The notes under the pieces are model-generated. The model saw only the letters and a program-made list of their open reading frames with translations, had not been told where the DNA came from and ran no database searches. 45,347 bases of DNA from an uncultured Collinsella sp. (GTDB taxonomy: Bacteria; Actinomycetota; Coriobacteriia; Coriobacteriales; Coriobacteriaceae), in NCBI GenBank assembly GCA_900542085.1, contig UQMK01000017.1, positions 1-45,347 of the forward strand. Direction: 5' to 3'. Position numbers and translations under genes: made by a program. Shown in pieces: positions 27,310 through 35,080 of the stretch (its first letter is position 1; the number at the start of each line of letters is the position of its first letter).

Positions 27310-28041
27310 ATGGCAGACATGATCGAGATCAAGCATCTCAACAAGTACTTTGGCGACCTGCATGTGCTCAAAGATATCAACCTCACCGTCAAGCGCGGCG
27401 AGAAGCTCGTAATGATCGGGCCTTCCGGTTCGGGCAAGTCGACGCTCATCCGTTGCGTCGATTATCTGGAGGAGCCCACGTCGGGCGAGGTCGTCATCGA
27501 CGGTACGCCGCTCACCAAAAAGAATCACCTGGAAATGGCTCGCAAGTATAGTTCCATGGTGTTCCAGCAGTTCAACCTGTATCCCAACATGACGGTGCTC
27601 GGCAACCTGACGCTCGCGCCCATCAAGCTGCAAAAGAAGAGCAAGGAGGAGGCGACCGAGATCGCCATCGCCGCGCTCAAGCGCGTCGGCATGGCGCATA
27701 AGGCCGGCGAGTATCCGCAGAATCTCTCGGGTGGTCAGCAGCAGCGCATCGCCATCGCCCGTGCTCTGTGCACCAAGCAGCCCATCATCCTGTTTGACGA
27801 GCCGACCTCGGCGCTCGATCCCGAGATGGTCCAGGAGGTTCTGGACGTTATGATTGAGCTCGCGCAGGAGGACATCACCATGATCTGCGTGACGCACGAG
27901 ATGGGCTTTGCGCGCCAGGTGGCCGACCGCGTCATCTTTATGGAGGACGGCCGCATCCTGGAGGAGGGCACGCCCGAGCACTTCTTCGATAACCCCGAGA
28001 ACCCGCGCTGCCGCGAGTTCCTGTCCAAGATTCTGCACTAG
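27310..28041 (+). CDS. Polar amino-acid ABC transporter, ATP-binding protein
   Basis: The ATPase of a GlnQ/HisP-type importer that powers uptake of a polar amino acid. All motifs are present: Walker A GPSGSGKST with Lys43, Q-loop MVFQQFNLYPNMTVLGNLTLAP, signature LSGGQQQRIAIARAL, Walker B IILFDEPTSALDPEM and the switch histidine in CVTHEMGF. At 243 residues it is a standard length. It is the first gene of a four-gene operon (ATPase, binding protein, two permeases), with GGGAAGGG upstream of the ATG. Confidence 0.95.
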   Translation: MADMIEIKHLNKYFGDLHVLKDINLTVKRGEKLVMIGPSGSGKSTLIRCVDYLEEPTSGEVVIDGTPLTKKNHLEMARKYSSMVFQQFNLYPNMTVLGNLTLAPIKLQKKSKEEATEIAIAALKRVGMAHKAGEYPQNLSGGQQQRIAIARALCTKQPIILFDEPTSALDPEMVQEVLDVMIELAQEDITMICVTHEMGFARQVADRVIFMEDGRILEEGTPEHFFDNPENPRCREFLSKILH

Positions 28042-28049
28042 GCGCGGTG

Positions 28050-28925
28050 ATGGACATGACGGATATGACGAGGGCGGCCGTGTCGCGCCGTCACTTTTTG
28101 CAGCTGGCTGGCGCCGGCATGCTTGCGCTGACGGGGACCGCGCTTACCGGTTGCGGCAACTCCACCAGCGGCGAGGGCTCTGACAAGGGGTCCAAGCTTG
28201 CGGCCATCAAGTCACGTGGCCATCTGAATGCCGGCGTTAAGAAGGACGTTCCCGGCTATGGCTATTACGACACCGCCAAGGGCCGCTTTGAGGGCATGGA
28301 AGTCGATTTGTGCTACCAGATCGCCGCTGCCGTCTTTGGCGTGAGCTACAAGGAGGCCCGCGCCCAGGAGCTAGTCGAGTTTACCGACGTAACGCCCAAG
28401 ACGCGCGGCCCGCTGATCGATAACGGCCAGCTCGACGTGGTCGCGGCGACCTACACCATCACCGACGAGCGCAAGAAGAGCTGGGATTTCTCGACGCCGT
28501 ACCGCACCGACTACGTGGGACTCATGGTCAAGAAGCGTTCGGGCTTTACCTCGATTGAGGATTTGGATGGCAAGGTCATTGGCGTGAGCCAGGGCGCCAC
28601 CACGCAGAGCCTGATCGAGCAGATGATCAAGGACAACGGCTTTAGCTGCAAGCCCGAGTTTAGGGCCTTTAGCGGCTACCCCATCATCAAGAGTTCGCTC
28701 GACGCCGGCAATATCGACGTCTTTGCCATGGACCGCTCCACGCTGGCCGGTTACATGAACGAGACCGTTGAGCTGTTGCAGCCCGAGGTCAAGTTTGGCG
28801 AGCAGGGCTACGGCGTGGCGACCAAGAAGGGCTGCGACCTTTCCGCCGTGGTCGATCAGGTGATTTGCGATCGCCTGGCCGACGGCTGGCTCGACCAAGA
28901 GGTCAAGACCTGGGGTCTTGTATAG
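28050..28925 (+). CDS. Polar amino-acid ABC transporter, substrate-binding lipoprotein
   Basis: The extracytoplasmic receptor of the transporter. The N-terminus has both a twin-arginine pattern (SRRHFLQLAG, Arg13-Arg14) and a lipobox (ALTGC, Cys35), so it may be a Tat-exported lipoprotein. The SBP_bac_3 fold is clear: GHLNAGVKKDVPGYGYYD, FEGMEVDLCYQIAAAVFG, FTDVTPKTRGPLIDNGQLDVVAATYTITDERKKSWDFSTPY, then DLDGKVIGVSQGATTQ and NIDVFAMDRSTLAGYM. Glutamine, glutamate or aspartate are likely ligands, but this is not decided by sequence. The start is uncertain among several ATGs (28050, 28056, 28065); no strong Shine-Dalgarno is seen and coupling to the ATPase gene, 8 nt upstream, is likely. Confidence 0.92.
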   Translation: MDMTDMTRAAVSRRHFLQLAGAGMLALTGTALTGCGNSTSGEGSDKGSKLAAIKSRGHLNAGVKKDVPGYGYYDTAKGRFEGMEVDLCYQIAAAVFGVSYKEARAQELVEFTDVTPKTRGPLIDNGQLDVVAATYTITDERKKSWDFSTPYRTDYVGLMVKKRSGFTSIEDLDGKVIGVSQGATTQSLIEQMIKDNGFSCKPEFRAFSGYPIIKSSLDAGNIDVFAMDRSTLAGYMNETVELLQPEVKFGEQGYGVATKKGCDLSAVVDQVICDRLADGWLDQEVKTWGLV

Positions 28926-28950
28926 GCACATCGTCCAAGGAAGGAATCAA

Positions 28951-29697
28951 ATGCTCGAAGGATTATTTGACGCCGACCGTTGGTCGACGACATTTCAAAA
29001 CATGGGGCCCTTCTGGGAGGGCTTTGGCGTGACGCTGCAAGTGGTCGTTGCCGGTCTGTTGCTGTCGCTGGTGCTGGGCACACTACTGGGCGTGTTCTCT
29101 ACCACTCGCTCGCGCGTGCTGCGCGCCATAAGCCGCGTGTACGTGGAGTTTTACCAGAACACCCCGTTGCCCGTGCAGGTGCTCTTTATGTACATGGCCG
29201 GTCCGCAGTTTTTGCAGGCCATAACCGGTGCCGACCAGCCGGTGCGCATCGCGCCGTTCGTGCTGGGCTTCTTGGGCGTGGGTCTGTATCACGCGGCCTA
29301 CATTTCGGAGGTCATCCGCACTGGTATCGAGGCGGTTCCGCGCGGTCAGATGGAGGCGGCCCAGAGCCAGGGCTTCACCCGTGCGCAGGCGTACTGGTAC
29401 ATCGTGCTGCCCCAGACGTTCAAGATCATTCTGCCGCCGCTGTGTAACCAGGCGCTCAACCTGGTCAAGAACACGTCGGTGCTGGCGCTTGTGGCCGGCG
29501 GCGACCTTATGTACCGTTCCGACAACTTTGTGAGTCTGTACGGCTACCTGCAGGGATACATCGTCTGCTGCCTTATGTACTTCATCATCTGCTTTCCGCT
29601 TGCCATGCTGGTGCAGTGGCTCGAGCGCCGCTCCAAGGAGCGTCCGCGCGGCGTGAGCCTGGCCGAGCTGGGGCTCGACAACGTAGAGGAGGCCTAG
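28951..29697 (+). CDS. Polar amino-acid ABC transporter, permease 1
   Basis: An integral membrane subunit of the importer, HisM/GlnP type. It shows an N-terminal helix (FWEGFGVTLQVVVAGLLLSLVLGTLLGVFSTT), the family signature near VEFYQNTPLPVQVLFMYM, and the EAA loop EAAQSQGFTRAQAYWYIVLPQTFKIILPPLCN that docks on the ATPase. The ATG at 28951 is preceded by AAGGAAGG (28937-28944), which decides against the longer open frame starting upstream. It lies 25 nt after the binding-protein gene. Confidence 0.94.
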   Translation: MLEGLFDADRWSTTFQNMGPFWEGFGVTLQVVVAGLLLSLVLGTLLGVFSTTRSRVLRAISRVYVEFYQNTPLPVQVLFMYMAGPQFLQAITGADQPVRIAPFVLGFLGVGLYHAAYISEVIRTGIEAVPRGQMEAAQSQGFTRAQAYWYIVLPQTFKIILPPLCNQALNLVKNTSVLALVAGGDLMYRSDNFVSLYGYLQGYIVCCLMYFIICFPLAMLVQWLERRSKERPRGVSLAELGLDNVEEA

Positions 29698-29700
29698 CGC

Positions 29701-30339
29701 ATGGAAATCTTCAACGCGACCAACCTGCTCTACATTTGGGGCGGCTTTGTTAAGACAATCGAGATCTCGGCGCTGTCGATTTTTTTCTCGCTCATCTTTG
29801 GCACGGTGCTGGCGCTTGTTAAAAGCTATGCGCCCCGCCCGTTCCGTATTTTGGTGAGTGCCTATATCGAGCTGTTCCGCTGTACGCCAAACCTGCTGTG
29901 GATCCTGTTTATCTACTTTACGGTGCAGGGTTTGGACATTGTGATTTCGACCATCGCCTTTACGCTGTTTACCAGCGCCGTTATGGCCGAGATTGTGCGC
30001 GGCGGCCTCAACTCGATTCCGCGCGGCCAGTTTGAGGCAGCGCAGAGCCAGGGCTTCGGCTTCTTTGCCACCATGCGCTACATCATTCTGCCGCAGACGT
30101 TTAAGACGATCATTCCGGCGCTGTTTAGCCAGTGCACGACCGTCATTAAGGACAGCTCGTATCTTTCGGGCATTAACGTGGCCGAGCTCATGTACACGGC
30201 CAACGTTGTGATGGCCCACGCGATCGATCTGTCGCAGGTGCTTATGCTCTACGGCCTGGTGTTTGCGATGTACTTTGTGCTCAACTTTGGTATCTCGCTG
30301 CTGGTTCGCGCATATCAGAGGCGAATGGTGGCAGCGTAG
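29701..30339 (+). CDS. Polar amino-acid ABC transporter, permease 2
   Basis: The second membrane subunit, 212 residues, starting 3 nt after permease 1. It has the same pattern: KTIEISALSIFFSLIFGTVLALVKSY, YIELFRCTPNLLWILFIYF, and the EAA loop EAAQSQGFGFFATMRYIILPQTFKTIIPALFSQ. Having two different permeases suggests a heterodimeric channel. It is followed at once by a palindromic element and then the kinase-like gene. Confidence 0.94.
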   Translation: MEIFNATNLLYIWGGFVKTIEISALSIFFSLIFGTVLALVKSYAPRPFRILVSAYIELFRCTPNLLWILFIYFTVQGLDIVISTIAFTLFTSAVMAEIVRGGLNSIPRGQFEAAQSQGFGFFATMRYIILPQTFKTIIPALFSQCTTVIKDSSYLSGINVAELMYTANVVMAHAIDLSQVLMLYGLVFAMYFVLNFGISLLVRAYQRRMVAA

Positions 30340-30340
30340 A

Positions 30341-30371
30341 ATGTGGCAAAGGGACAGCCCCTTTGCCACAT
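30341..30371. repeat. GGGACAG-family palindrome inside the operon
   Basis: ATGTGGCAAAGG (30341-30352) and CCTTTGCCACAT (30360-30371) are perfect 12-bp arms around GACAGCC. It starts 1 nt after the permease 2 stop and could attenuate or insulate the downstream gene. Confidence 0.75.
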
Positions 30372-30387
30372 AGAGAAAGGAATCGCG

Positions 30388-31011
30388 ATGAGCGATCTGG
30401 AGAACAAGAAGAATCCTGTGGTCATTACCATCGCGCGCGACTTTGGCGCCGAGGGCCACGAGATTGGTCGCATGCTTGCCGACGAGTTGGGGATTCCGCT
30501 GTACGACAACGAGCTGCTGGTGCGCGCGTCTCTGCGCGCGGGCGAGTCGCTCGATAAGATGGCCGCCTATGACGAACGTCTGGCCGTGGAGAACATGGCG
30601 TTCCTGCCCGACCGCTACGATGCGCGCTCGTACTCGGACAAGTTGTTCCAAAAGATGAGCCAGGTGATTTTGGATCTGGGCGAGACCGAGAGCTGCATTA
30701 TTGAAGGTCGCCTGTCCGATTACCTGCTGCGTAACAACCCCAACCATATTGCCGTGTTGGTGACCGCACCCTTTGAGGACCGCGTCGAGATCGTGCGCAA
30801 GAAGCGTGGACTTAACAAAAAGAAGGGCGCCAAGCTGGTCAAGCAGCAGCAGAAGGCGCGCGAGGCGTTCTACAAGCGCTACAGCGCCGGAAAGTGGAAG
30901 ATGACGAGCGGCAAAGACATCGTCGTCAACCGCGCCAAGTTGGGACGCGAGGGCTGTAAAGACGTTATCGCCGCCGCCTACCGCTACAAGGTAGCGCAGC
31001 TCGAAGGCTAG
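30388..31011 (+). CDS. Cytidylate-kinase-like family protein
   Basis: A 207-residue P-loop kinase relative of the Cytidylate_kin2 family, common in anaerobic Firmicutes and Coriobacteriia. The start reads VVITIARDFGAEGHEIGRMLADELGIPLYDNELL, a modified P-loop where the canonical GxxxxGKS is replaced by a G-A-E-G-H-E-I-G stretch. Later come CIIEGRLSDYLL and the lid-like, Lys/Arg-rich RKKRGLNKKKGAKLVKQQQKAREAFYKRY. The substrate of this family is unclear, and it should not be read as the housekeeping cmk. The ATG at 30388 has AGAAAGGA upstream; the earlier GTG lies inside the palindrome and is rejected. Confidence 0.85.
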   Translation: MSDLENKKNPVVITIARDFGAEGHEIGRMLADELGIPLYDNELLVRASLRAGESLDKMAAYDERLAVENMAFLPDRYDARSYSDKLFQKMSQVILDLGETESCIIEGRLSDYLLRNNPNHIAVLVTAPFEDRVEIVRKKRGLNKKKGAKLVKQQQKAREAFYKRYSAGKWKMTSGKDIVVNRAKLGREGCKDVIAAAYRYKVAQLEG

Positions 31012-31020
31012 CCGATCAAT

Positions 31021-31060
31021 AACCACCACAAAGGGGACAGGCACCTTTGCGGTGGTTTTT
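31021..31060. repeat. GGGACAG-family hairpin, probably also a terminator
   Basis: AACCACCACAAAGG (31021-31034) pairs with CCTTTGCGGTGGTT (31044-31057), 14 bp with one mismatch, around GGACAGGCA. A T run follows on the plus strand, so it can terminate the kinase-like gene. It lies between that gene and the convergent LuxR-type gene. Confidence 0.75.
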
Positions 31061-31063
31061 GTT

Positions 31064-32470
31064 TTAGGCCGAGGGGAAGGCCTTGGTGAGACCGGCGCGC
31101 GTCTGCGTGTCGGTCTTTTGGTAGATGGAGCTCAGGTGGCGCTGTACCATGCGCATCGAGATACCGAGTTCCTCGGCAACCTGCTTGAGCGGGCGTTCAT
31201 CCTGGGTCACGGCTATGAGCACGTCGACTTCGCGCGGGGTGAGAGCGTGGTTGGCGATGAAGGCCTGGCGTTGCTCCTCGATGGTGGGGGCGGCGAGTGC
31301 TTCTTCTGCCAGCTGCTCGCGCTCGCGCTCCTGCTCGGTTTGGGGCAGGCGGAACAGGCCCGCGGCTACAAACGCCGCGCAGGCGGCGACGAGCAAAACG
31401 AGCGCACCGATCATAATGAGGGCAACGTTATCCGAGGTCACGAGAGCAAGCGAGATGCCCGATGTGGTGAAAGCGCATACATTGTTGGCGGCGCGGCCCA
31501 TGCCAGCCCAAAGGGCGGGTGCATGCATGTGCGGTGCCAGCTGTGTAAAGGTGGCGGTAAAGAACGTGACGAAAAAGCCCGAGCTCAGGTAAAAGACGAC
31601 AAGGCCTAGGTTGGGATCGGCGCCGGCCTCCACGGCCAGGATGGAAATGGTCGAGAGCACGGCGATGCCGAGCATGACAAGTCCCATGTAGCGGCGCTCG
31701 GCAAGGTCAAAGATAAGACCGGCGGCAAGGCCGCTTGCCGCCAAAAAGAGGCGCGGCCAAGTCTGCACGGCAATGGTGCCGTGGGCGTTGGAGAGTGTGA
31801 CCACGTTGTCGAGGGTGGAGAACAGACAGGCAAGAATCATGACGAGTGCGATGCTCCAACATGCCTGCTTGGCGAGGGCGTGTGAGGGCTCGGCAAAGGG
31901 GTTGACGGTGGGATTGGGACTCTCGGCAGCCTTTAGGGGAACGACGCTGAGGGTGGATATGGCGATAGTCGCTGCGCCAAGGACGATGAGCTCTGCGATA
32001 CCGCCGCAATTGAGCAGGTTGACGGCGAACTGCATCAGGATGCCCGCGGCATAGGCCGCTCCCGCGCCGGTGGCGAGCTTGGGATCGTCTTGAAACGCCA
32101 GTGAAAAGGCGTGGTGCGCAGCGACGCCCAGCAGGCCGAGTCCAAAGAATGCCACGCAGCCCAGAATCTCGAGGGCAAGCGGGTCCGTGGGGGATTGAAT
32201 TTGGGTTAGGCCCACGATGACGATAGGGACGGCGGCGGCGTTGACGGCTGCCAGTGAGTGGCCCTTGCGCTGTGCGAGCCCGAGCAGCGGCGCGTATCCG
32301 ATAAAGCCGAGCACGCTCGCACCCAGAATAAAGCCCTGTGCGATTACAACGCGTTCGGCACCGGCGAGCAGCCCGACGTTGACGTCGAAACGAAACTCGG
32401 CGGCAAGGAAGGCGAAGGTGAAGAGCGCGAGTGCCAGAAGCGCGTTGATTTTAGACCTGCTCAGGTTCAA
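31064..32470 (-). CDS. Membrane-embedded LuxR-family transcriptional regulator
   Basis: A 468-residue regulator with a polytopic membrane sensor fused to a DNA-binding domain. The first ~370 residues contain about ten to twelve hydrophobic helices (INALLALALFTFAFLAAEF, SVLGFIGYAPLLGLA, LIMIGALVLLVAACAAFVAAGLF and others), resembling a transporter-like fold. After a Glu/Gln-rich linker (~375-400) the LuxR helix-turn-helix occupies 410-468 (LTPREVDVLIAVTQDERPLKQVAEELGISMRMVQRHLSSIYQKT). Such regulators are abundant in Coriobacteriia and often control an adjacent gene; here the divergent neighbour is a surface protein with a palindrome in its promoter region. The start appears to be TTG with AAAGGA upstream. 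The inducer is unknown. Confidence 0.88.
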   Translation of the reverse strand: MNLSRSKINALLALALFTFAFLAAEFRFDVNVGLLAGAERVVIAQGFILGASVLGFIGYAPLLGLAQRKGHSLAAVNAAAVPIVIVGLTQIQSPTDPLALEILGCVAFFGLGLLGVAAHHAFSLAFQDDPKLATGAGAAYAAGILMQFAVNLLNCGGIAELIVLGAATIAISTLSVVPLKAAESPNPTVNPFAEPSHALAKQACWSIALVMILACLFSTLDNVVTLSNAHGTIAVQTWPRLFLAASGLAAGLIFDLAERRYMGLVMLGIAVLSTISILAVEAGADPNLGLVVFYLSSGFFVTFFTATFTQLAPHMHAPALWAGMGRAANNVCAFTTSGISLALVTSDNVALIMIGALVLLVAACAAFVAAGLFRLPQTEQEREREQLAEEALAAPTIEEQRQAFIANHALTPREVDVLIAVTQDERPLKQVAEELGISMRMVQRHLSSIYQKTDTQTRAGLTKAFPSA

Positions 32471-32572
32471 GGACGGTCCTTTGGGTGGACGAATAATCGT
32501 GTCCTCGATTGTAGCGTTCCCGGGACGAGTGTGGCGATGGCGAAATCATATTGAATTAAACCGCAGGTAGAG

Positions 32573-32600
32573 GCCTAGGTTCACATCTACGAACCTAGGC
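32573..32600. promoter_or_regulatory. TAGGTTC-N8-GAACCTA palindrome, candidate operator
   Basis: GCCTAGGTTC (32573-32582) and GAACCTAGGC (32591-32600) form a perfect 10-bp dyad with an 8-nt spacer. It lies in the divergent region between the LuxR-type gene and the first LAXTG surface gene. The same core with the same 8-nt spacer occurs upstream of the second LAXTG gene (34987-35020). There is no T run here, which favours an operator over a terminator. Confidence 0.55.
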
Positions 32601-32636
32601 ATATGGAGTCATTTGGCACATCTTGGTGGTACAGGA

Positions 32637-32669
32637 CCACCACAAAGGGGGCAGGCACCTTTGTGGTGG
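32637..32669. repeat. GGGACAG-family palindrome in the leader of surface protein 1
   Basis: CCACCACAAAGG (32637-32648) and CCTTTGTGGTGG (32658-32669) are perfect 12-bp arms around GGGCAGGCA. It ends 15 nt before the Shine-Dalgarno of the surface protein gene. Confidence 0.75.
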
Positions 32670-32696
32670 CATGTCCCTACGACCAAGGAGGCCGTT

Positions 32697-34652
32697 ATGA
32701 ACGTAAGCCACTTTGACAAGCAAGCTCAGCGTGAGTCCACCTGCTCGCTGGTTCACGGTACCTGGCGTTGTGTGGGTGCCAAAATAGCTTGCGCCGGCGC
32801 GTGCGCGCTTATGGTCGGGCAGTTGCTGCTGCCGAGCGTGGCGCTGGCGACGGAATGCGCCGATCCCGCCGCTGGGACGGATGAGGTTGCCGCGGCTCCG
32901 GTGACGCCGACGGTTGCGGAGGATACGGCTGCAACGACCGCACCAGCTGCTTCGACCGCGCCTGCAACCGATGCTGCTCCGGCGGCGCAAGCCACCGTTG
33001 AGCCTCAGCAGACAATCCCAGCCGATGCCGTCAATGAGTCTAGCGGTGCTGCGCTCGCTGGGCAAAACGCTTCTGGCGACGACAACGCCGCCATGCCGGC
33101 GAGCAACGCCATCATGCCCTGCGGTGTGACCGATGTTGTTGGCGGCAGCGACGTTAGGGTCAATACGACCGTGGTTCCCCGCTACACGGACTGCGCGCTT
33201 CCGAGCAATGTCACAATCGAAAAGGGCCAGCCGTATACCCACGATTTTCCCGATGTTGAGGGTGGCATTCCAGAAGCGCTTGCGAGCGAAGTCGTCGAGG
33301 TTAAGTACTACAGGGCCGATGCCGCTTCGGGCACTCTGGTCGAAGTTCAGGATGCATCCATGTCCGACGTGACGGCTCGCTTCGAACCCGCTGGCGATCA
33401 CATGAGGCTGACGCTGACCTTTACGGGTGGCGCGGCAGGCGGCTCGTATCGACTCACGCGCAATGAGGCTCTCTATATTGGCTCGGCACTGGAGTATACC
33501 GGAACTGACTATGAAGGCAGCTCGACTATCGTCAACGAAACCAGGTACGATTATTACCTCCGCTATGCCATCAATAGCGAAATTACGCTTGTTGCATCGG
33601 AAAACGAAGCCCTCCATAACCTGAATGTCAACGACGTGAAGACCGACTACGCGCCCGGCGAGGCGCCGCGCGCGACTGCGACGGTCCCCGCTGCCGATGC
33701 CGACAAGTACGAGATCGCCTACGAGTGCTGGGAAGAGATGGATGCCAGCGACCCTACGGGGCTCACGCCCGTTGCCTTCTGGTATTCCGACCCTGCCAAG
33801 TATCCGACGGGCGCGAGGAGGATTGAACACTTCGAAGATGGTAAGTTCTACATGTACTCCGTTGAGCTGAGGCTCAAGGGCGACAATACCGTGGCCGATG
33901 ACTGCAATATGAACGTCAACGGTCATTGGGTGCACCACGTAAAGACCGTCAACGGCGTCTTCGCGCCAAACGCTGACAATATGGTGTGCGAGCAGCCGAT
34001 CGACGAATGGCGGGCCATCGACGTTATCGAGATCAACGGTGCCACGACCACCTTCAAGGCAGGCGATAGGCCGGTCTTTACGGCGAATGTTCCGACGGGC
34101 TCCAACTCCCTTCCTCAGTGTGAGTACTGGATGGGTAGCGACGGCAGCGAGGTGAATTCCGTTGAGTTTTGGGACCAGCACATCACCAATCACATCGACG
34201 CCTTTAAGCCCGGCGTGACCTATCGCTACGGTATCTACCTCAAGCCCGCGCGCGGCTTCTACTTCACGCCCGACACCAAGCTGGTGATCAACGGTCAGGA
34301 GTGCGGCTACCAGGTGGGCGAAGCGAGTGTAGTTGATCCCGAGAGCGGTTGGATCTACACCCTGTGGCTCAACACCGATCTGACCTTTACGCCCGAGGCC
34401 ACGCCGACCCCCGATCCGCAGCCTACGCCGGATCCCAAGCCGGCGCCGCAGCCTGGGGTGAAGCCCGCGGCCAAGCCGGCCACGACAACCGCCACGACCA
34501 AGACGGTTGAGAAAACCACGCAGGCCAAGAAGGGCGATGCTGTCCTGGCTACCACGGGGGATACCACCGCGATGACGGTCGCCGCCCTAGGCATCGCCGG
34601 CGCAACCGTAGCCGCCGCCGGCCTCGCCGCGACCAAGCGCCGCAAGCATTAG
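32697..34652 (+). CDS. LAXTG-anchored surface protein 1 with repeated beta domains
   Basis: A 651-residue secreted, wall-anchored protein of unknown ligand. A long signal region (about 1-52, with hydrophobic CAGACALMVGQLLLPSVALA) is followed by an Ala/Thr/Pro-rich linker (to ~140). A first domain (~160-300) precedes two recognisably homologous domains: ~305-420 (VNDVKTDYAPGEAPRATATVPA... CWEEMD... FEDGKFYMYSVEL) and ~440-560 (IEINGATTTFKAGDRPVFTANVPT... YWMGSDG... FKPGVTYRYGIYL). A Pro-rich stretch (PTPDPQPTPDPKPAPQPG) spans the wall. The sorting signal is LATTG (617-621), then a helix and KRRKH. AAGGAGG at 32685-32691 selects this ATG. The last ~34 residues nearly match those of surface protein 2. 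Confidence 0.85.
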   Translation: MNVSHFDKQAQRESTCSLVHGTWRCVGAKIACAGACALMVGQLLLPSVALATECADPAAGTDEVAAAPVTPTVAEDTAATTAPAASTAPATDAAPAAQATVEPQQTIPADAVNESSGAALAGQNASGDDNAAMPASNAIMPCGVTDVVGGSDVRVNTTVVPRYTDCALPSNVTIEKGQPYTHDFPDVEGGIPEALASEVVEVKYYRADAASGTLVEVQDASMSDVTARFEPAGDHMRLTLTFTGGAAGGSYRLTRNEALYIGSALEYTGTDYEGSSTIVNETRYDYYLRYAINSEITLVASENEALHNLNVNDVKTDYAPGEAPRATATVPAADADKYEIAYECWEEMDASDPTGLTPVAFWYSDPAKYPTGARRIEHFEDGKFYMYSVELRLKGDNTVADDCNMNVNGHWVHHVKTVNGVFAPNADNMVCEQPIDEWRAIDVIEINGATTTFKAGDRPVFTANVPTGSNSLPQCEYWMGSDGSEVNSVEFWDQHITNHIDAFKPGVTYRYGIYLKPARGFYFTPDTKLVINGQECGYQVGEASVVDPESGWIYTLWLNTDLTFTPEATPTPDPQPTPDPKPAPQPGVKPAAKPATTTATTKTVEKTTQAKKGDAVLATTGDTTAMTVAALGIAGATVAAAGLAATKRRKH

Positions 34653-34689
34653 AGCTGGGTGACGGCTCTCGTTCTCGGCCTCAGTAAAA

Positions 34690-34905
34690 TCTCGATCTGT
34701 AACACCAAACTGCCCAAAACGGCTCTAGATGTTACAGATTGAGATGAACCGAATGGCCGCCAATCTAATGTCTCGATCTGTAACACCAGGCGGGGAATTT
34801 GACCTCTAACTGTTACAGATTGAGACAAAGCGGGGGCGGCTGGAGCAATATCTCGATCTGTAACAACTACAAGGCTCAACAGGGCCTAACTGTTACAGAT
34901 CGAGA
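34690..34905. repeat. Array A: six 15-bp boxes, alternating orientation, ~40-nt period
   Basis: Boxes TCTCGATCTGTAACA (forward) and TGTTACAGAT(T/C)GAGA (reverse) start at 34690, 34730, 34771, 34811, 34851 and 34891, strictly alternating, with spacers of 25, 26, 25, 25 and 25 nt. Viewed as pairs, they form three hairpins with 15-bp arms (0 or 1 G-T) and 25-nt loops. The first box begins 37 nt after the stop codon of surface protein 1. No T run follows any pair. Array B downstream of surface protein 2 has identical geometry and related but diverged spacers. Confidence 0.92.
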
Positions 34906-34937
34906 CAAACATCGGAATCGGTTCGTCGACCAGACCC

Positions 34938-34978
34938 CAAACCGCCACAAAGGTGCCTGTCCCCTTTGTGGCGGTTTG
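34938..34978. repeat. GGGACAG-family palindrome after array A
   Basis: CAAACCGCCACAAAGG (34938-34953) and CCTTTGTGGCGGTTTG (34963-34978) are perfect 16-bp arms, with TGCCTGTCC in the loop. It is the best-preserved member and starts 32 nt after the last box of array A. Confidence 0.82.
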
Positions 34979-34986
34979 CGCAGGTA

Positions 34987-35020
34987 GAACGGTAGGTTCG
35001 TATATATGAACCTACCGTTC
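34987..35020. promoter_or_regulatory. GGTAGGTTC-N8-GAACCTACC palindrome
   Basis: GAACGGTAGGTTC (34987-34999) and GAACCTACCGTTC (35008-35020) form a perfect 13-bp dyad with an 8-nt AT-rich spacer. It shares the TAGGTTC-N8-GAACCTA core with the site at 32573-32600. Here a T-rich stretch (GCTTTGTTTTT) follows, so it could also act as a terminator for the upstream unit. It lies 60 nt before the start of surface protein 2. Confidence 0.6.
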
Positions 35021-35080
35021 GCTTTGTTTTTGGACGACGATTACGCTGGATGACTTTTGGTTTGCAGGAAAGGAACGACC

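Noticed and set aside
28918..28950. Upstream start for permease 1 (MYRHIVQGRNQ...)
   Set aside because: It overlaps the end of the binding-protein gene and lacks a ribosome binding site, whereas the ATG at 28951 has AAGGAAGG upstream.
30343..30387. GTG start for the kinase-like protein
   Set aside because: The codons lie inside a perfect palindrome and the ATG at 30388 has a proper Shine-Dalgarno sequence.
34690..34905. Array A (and B) as a CRISPR array
   Set aside because: The 15-bp boxes alternate in orientation instead of being direct repeats, the spacers are related between the two arrays, and no cas gene is present.
34690..34905. Boxes as integron attC sites
   Set aside because: The right-hand box reads GTTACAG, which does not fit the GTTRRRY core, there is no extrahelical-base asymmetry that I can see, and no integrase or cassette gene structure lies nearby.
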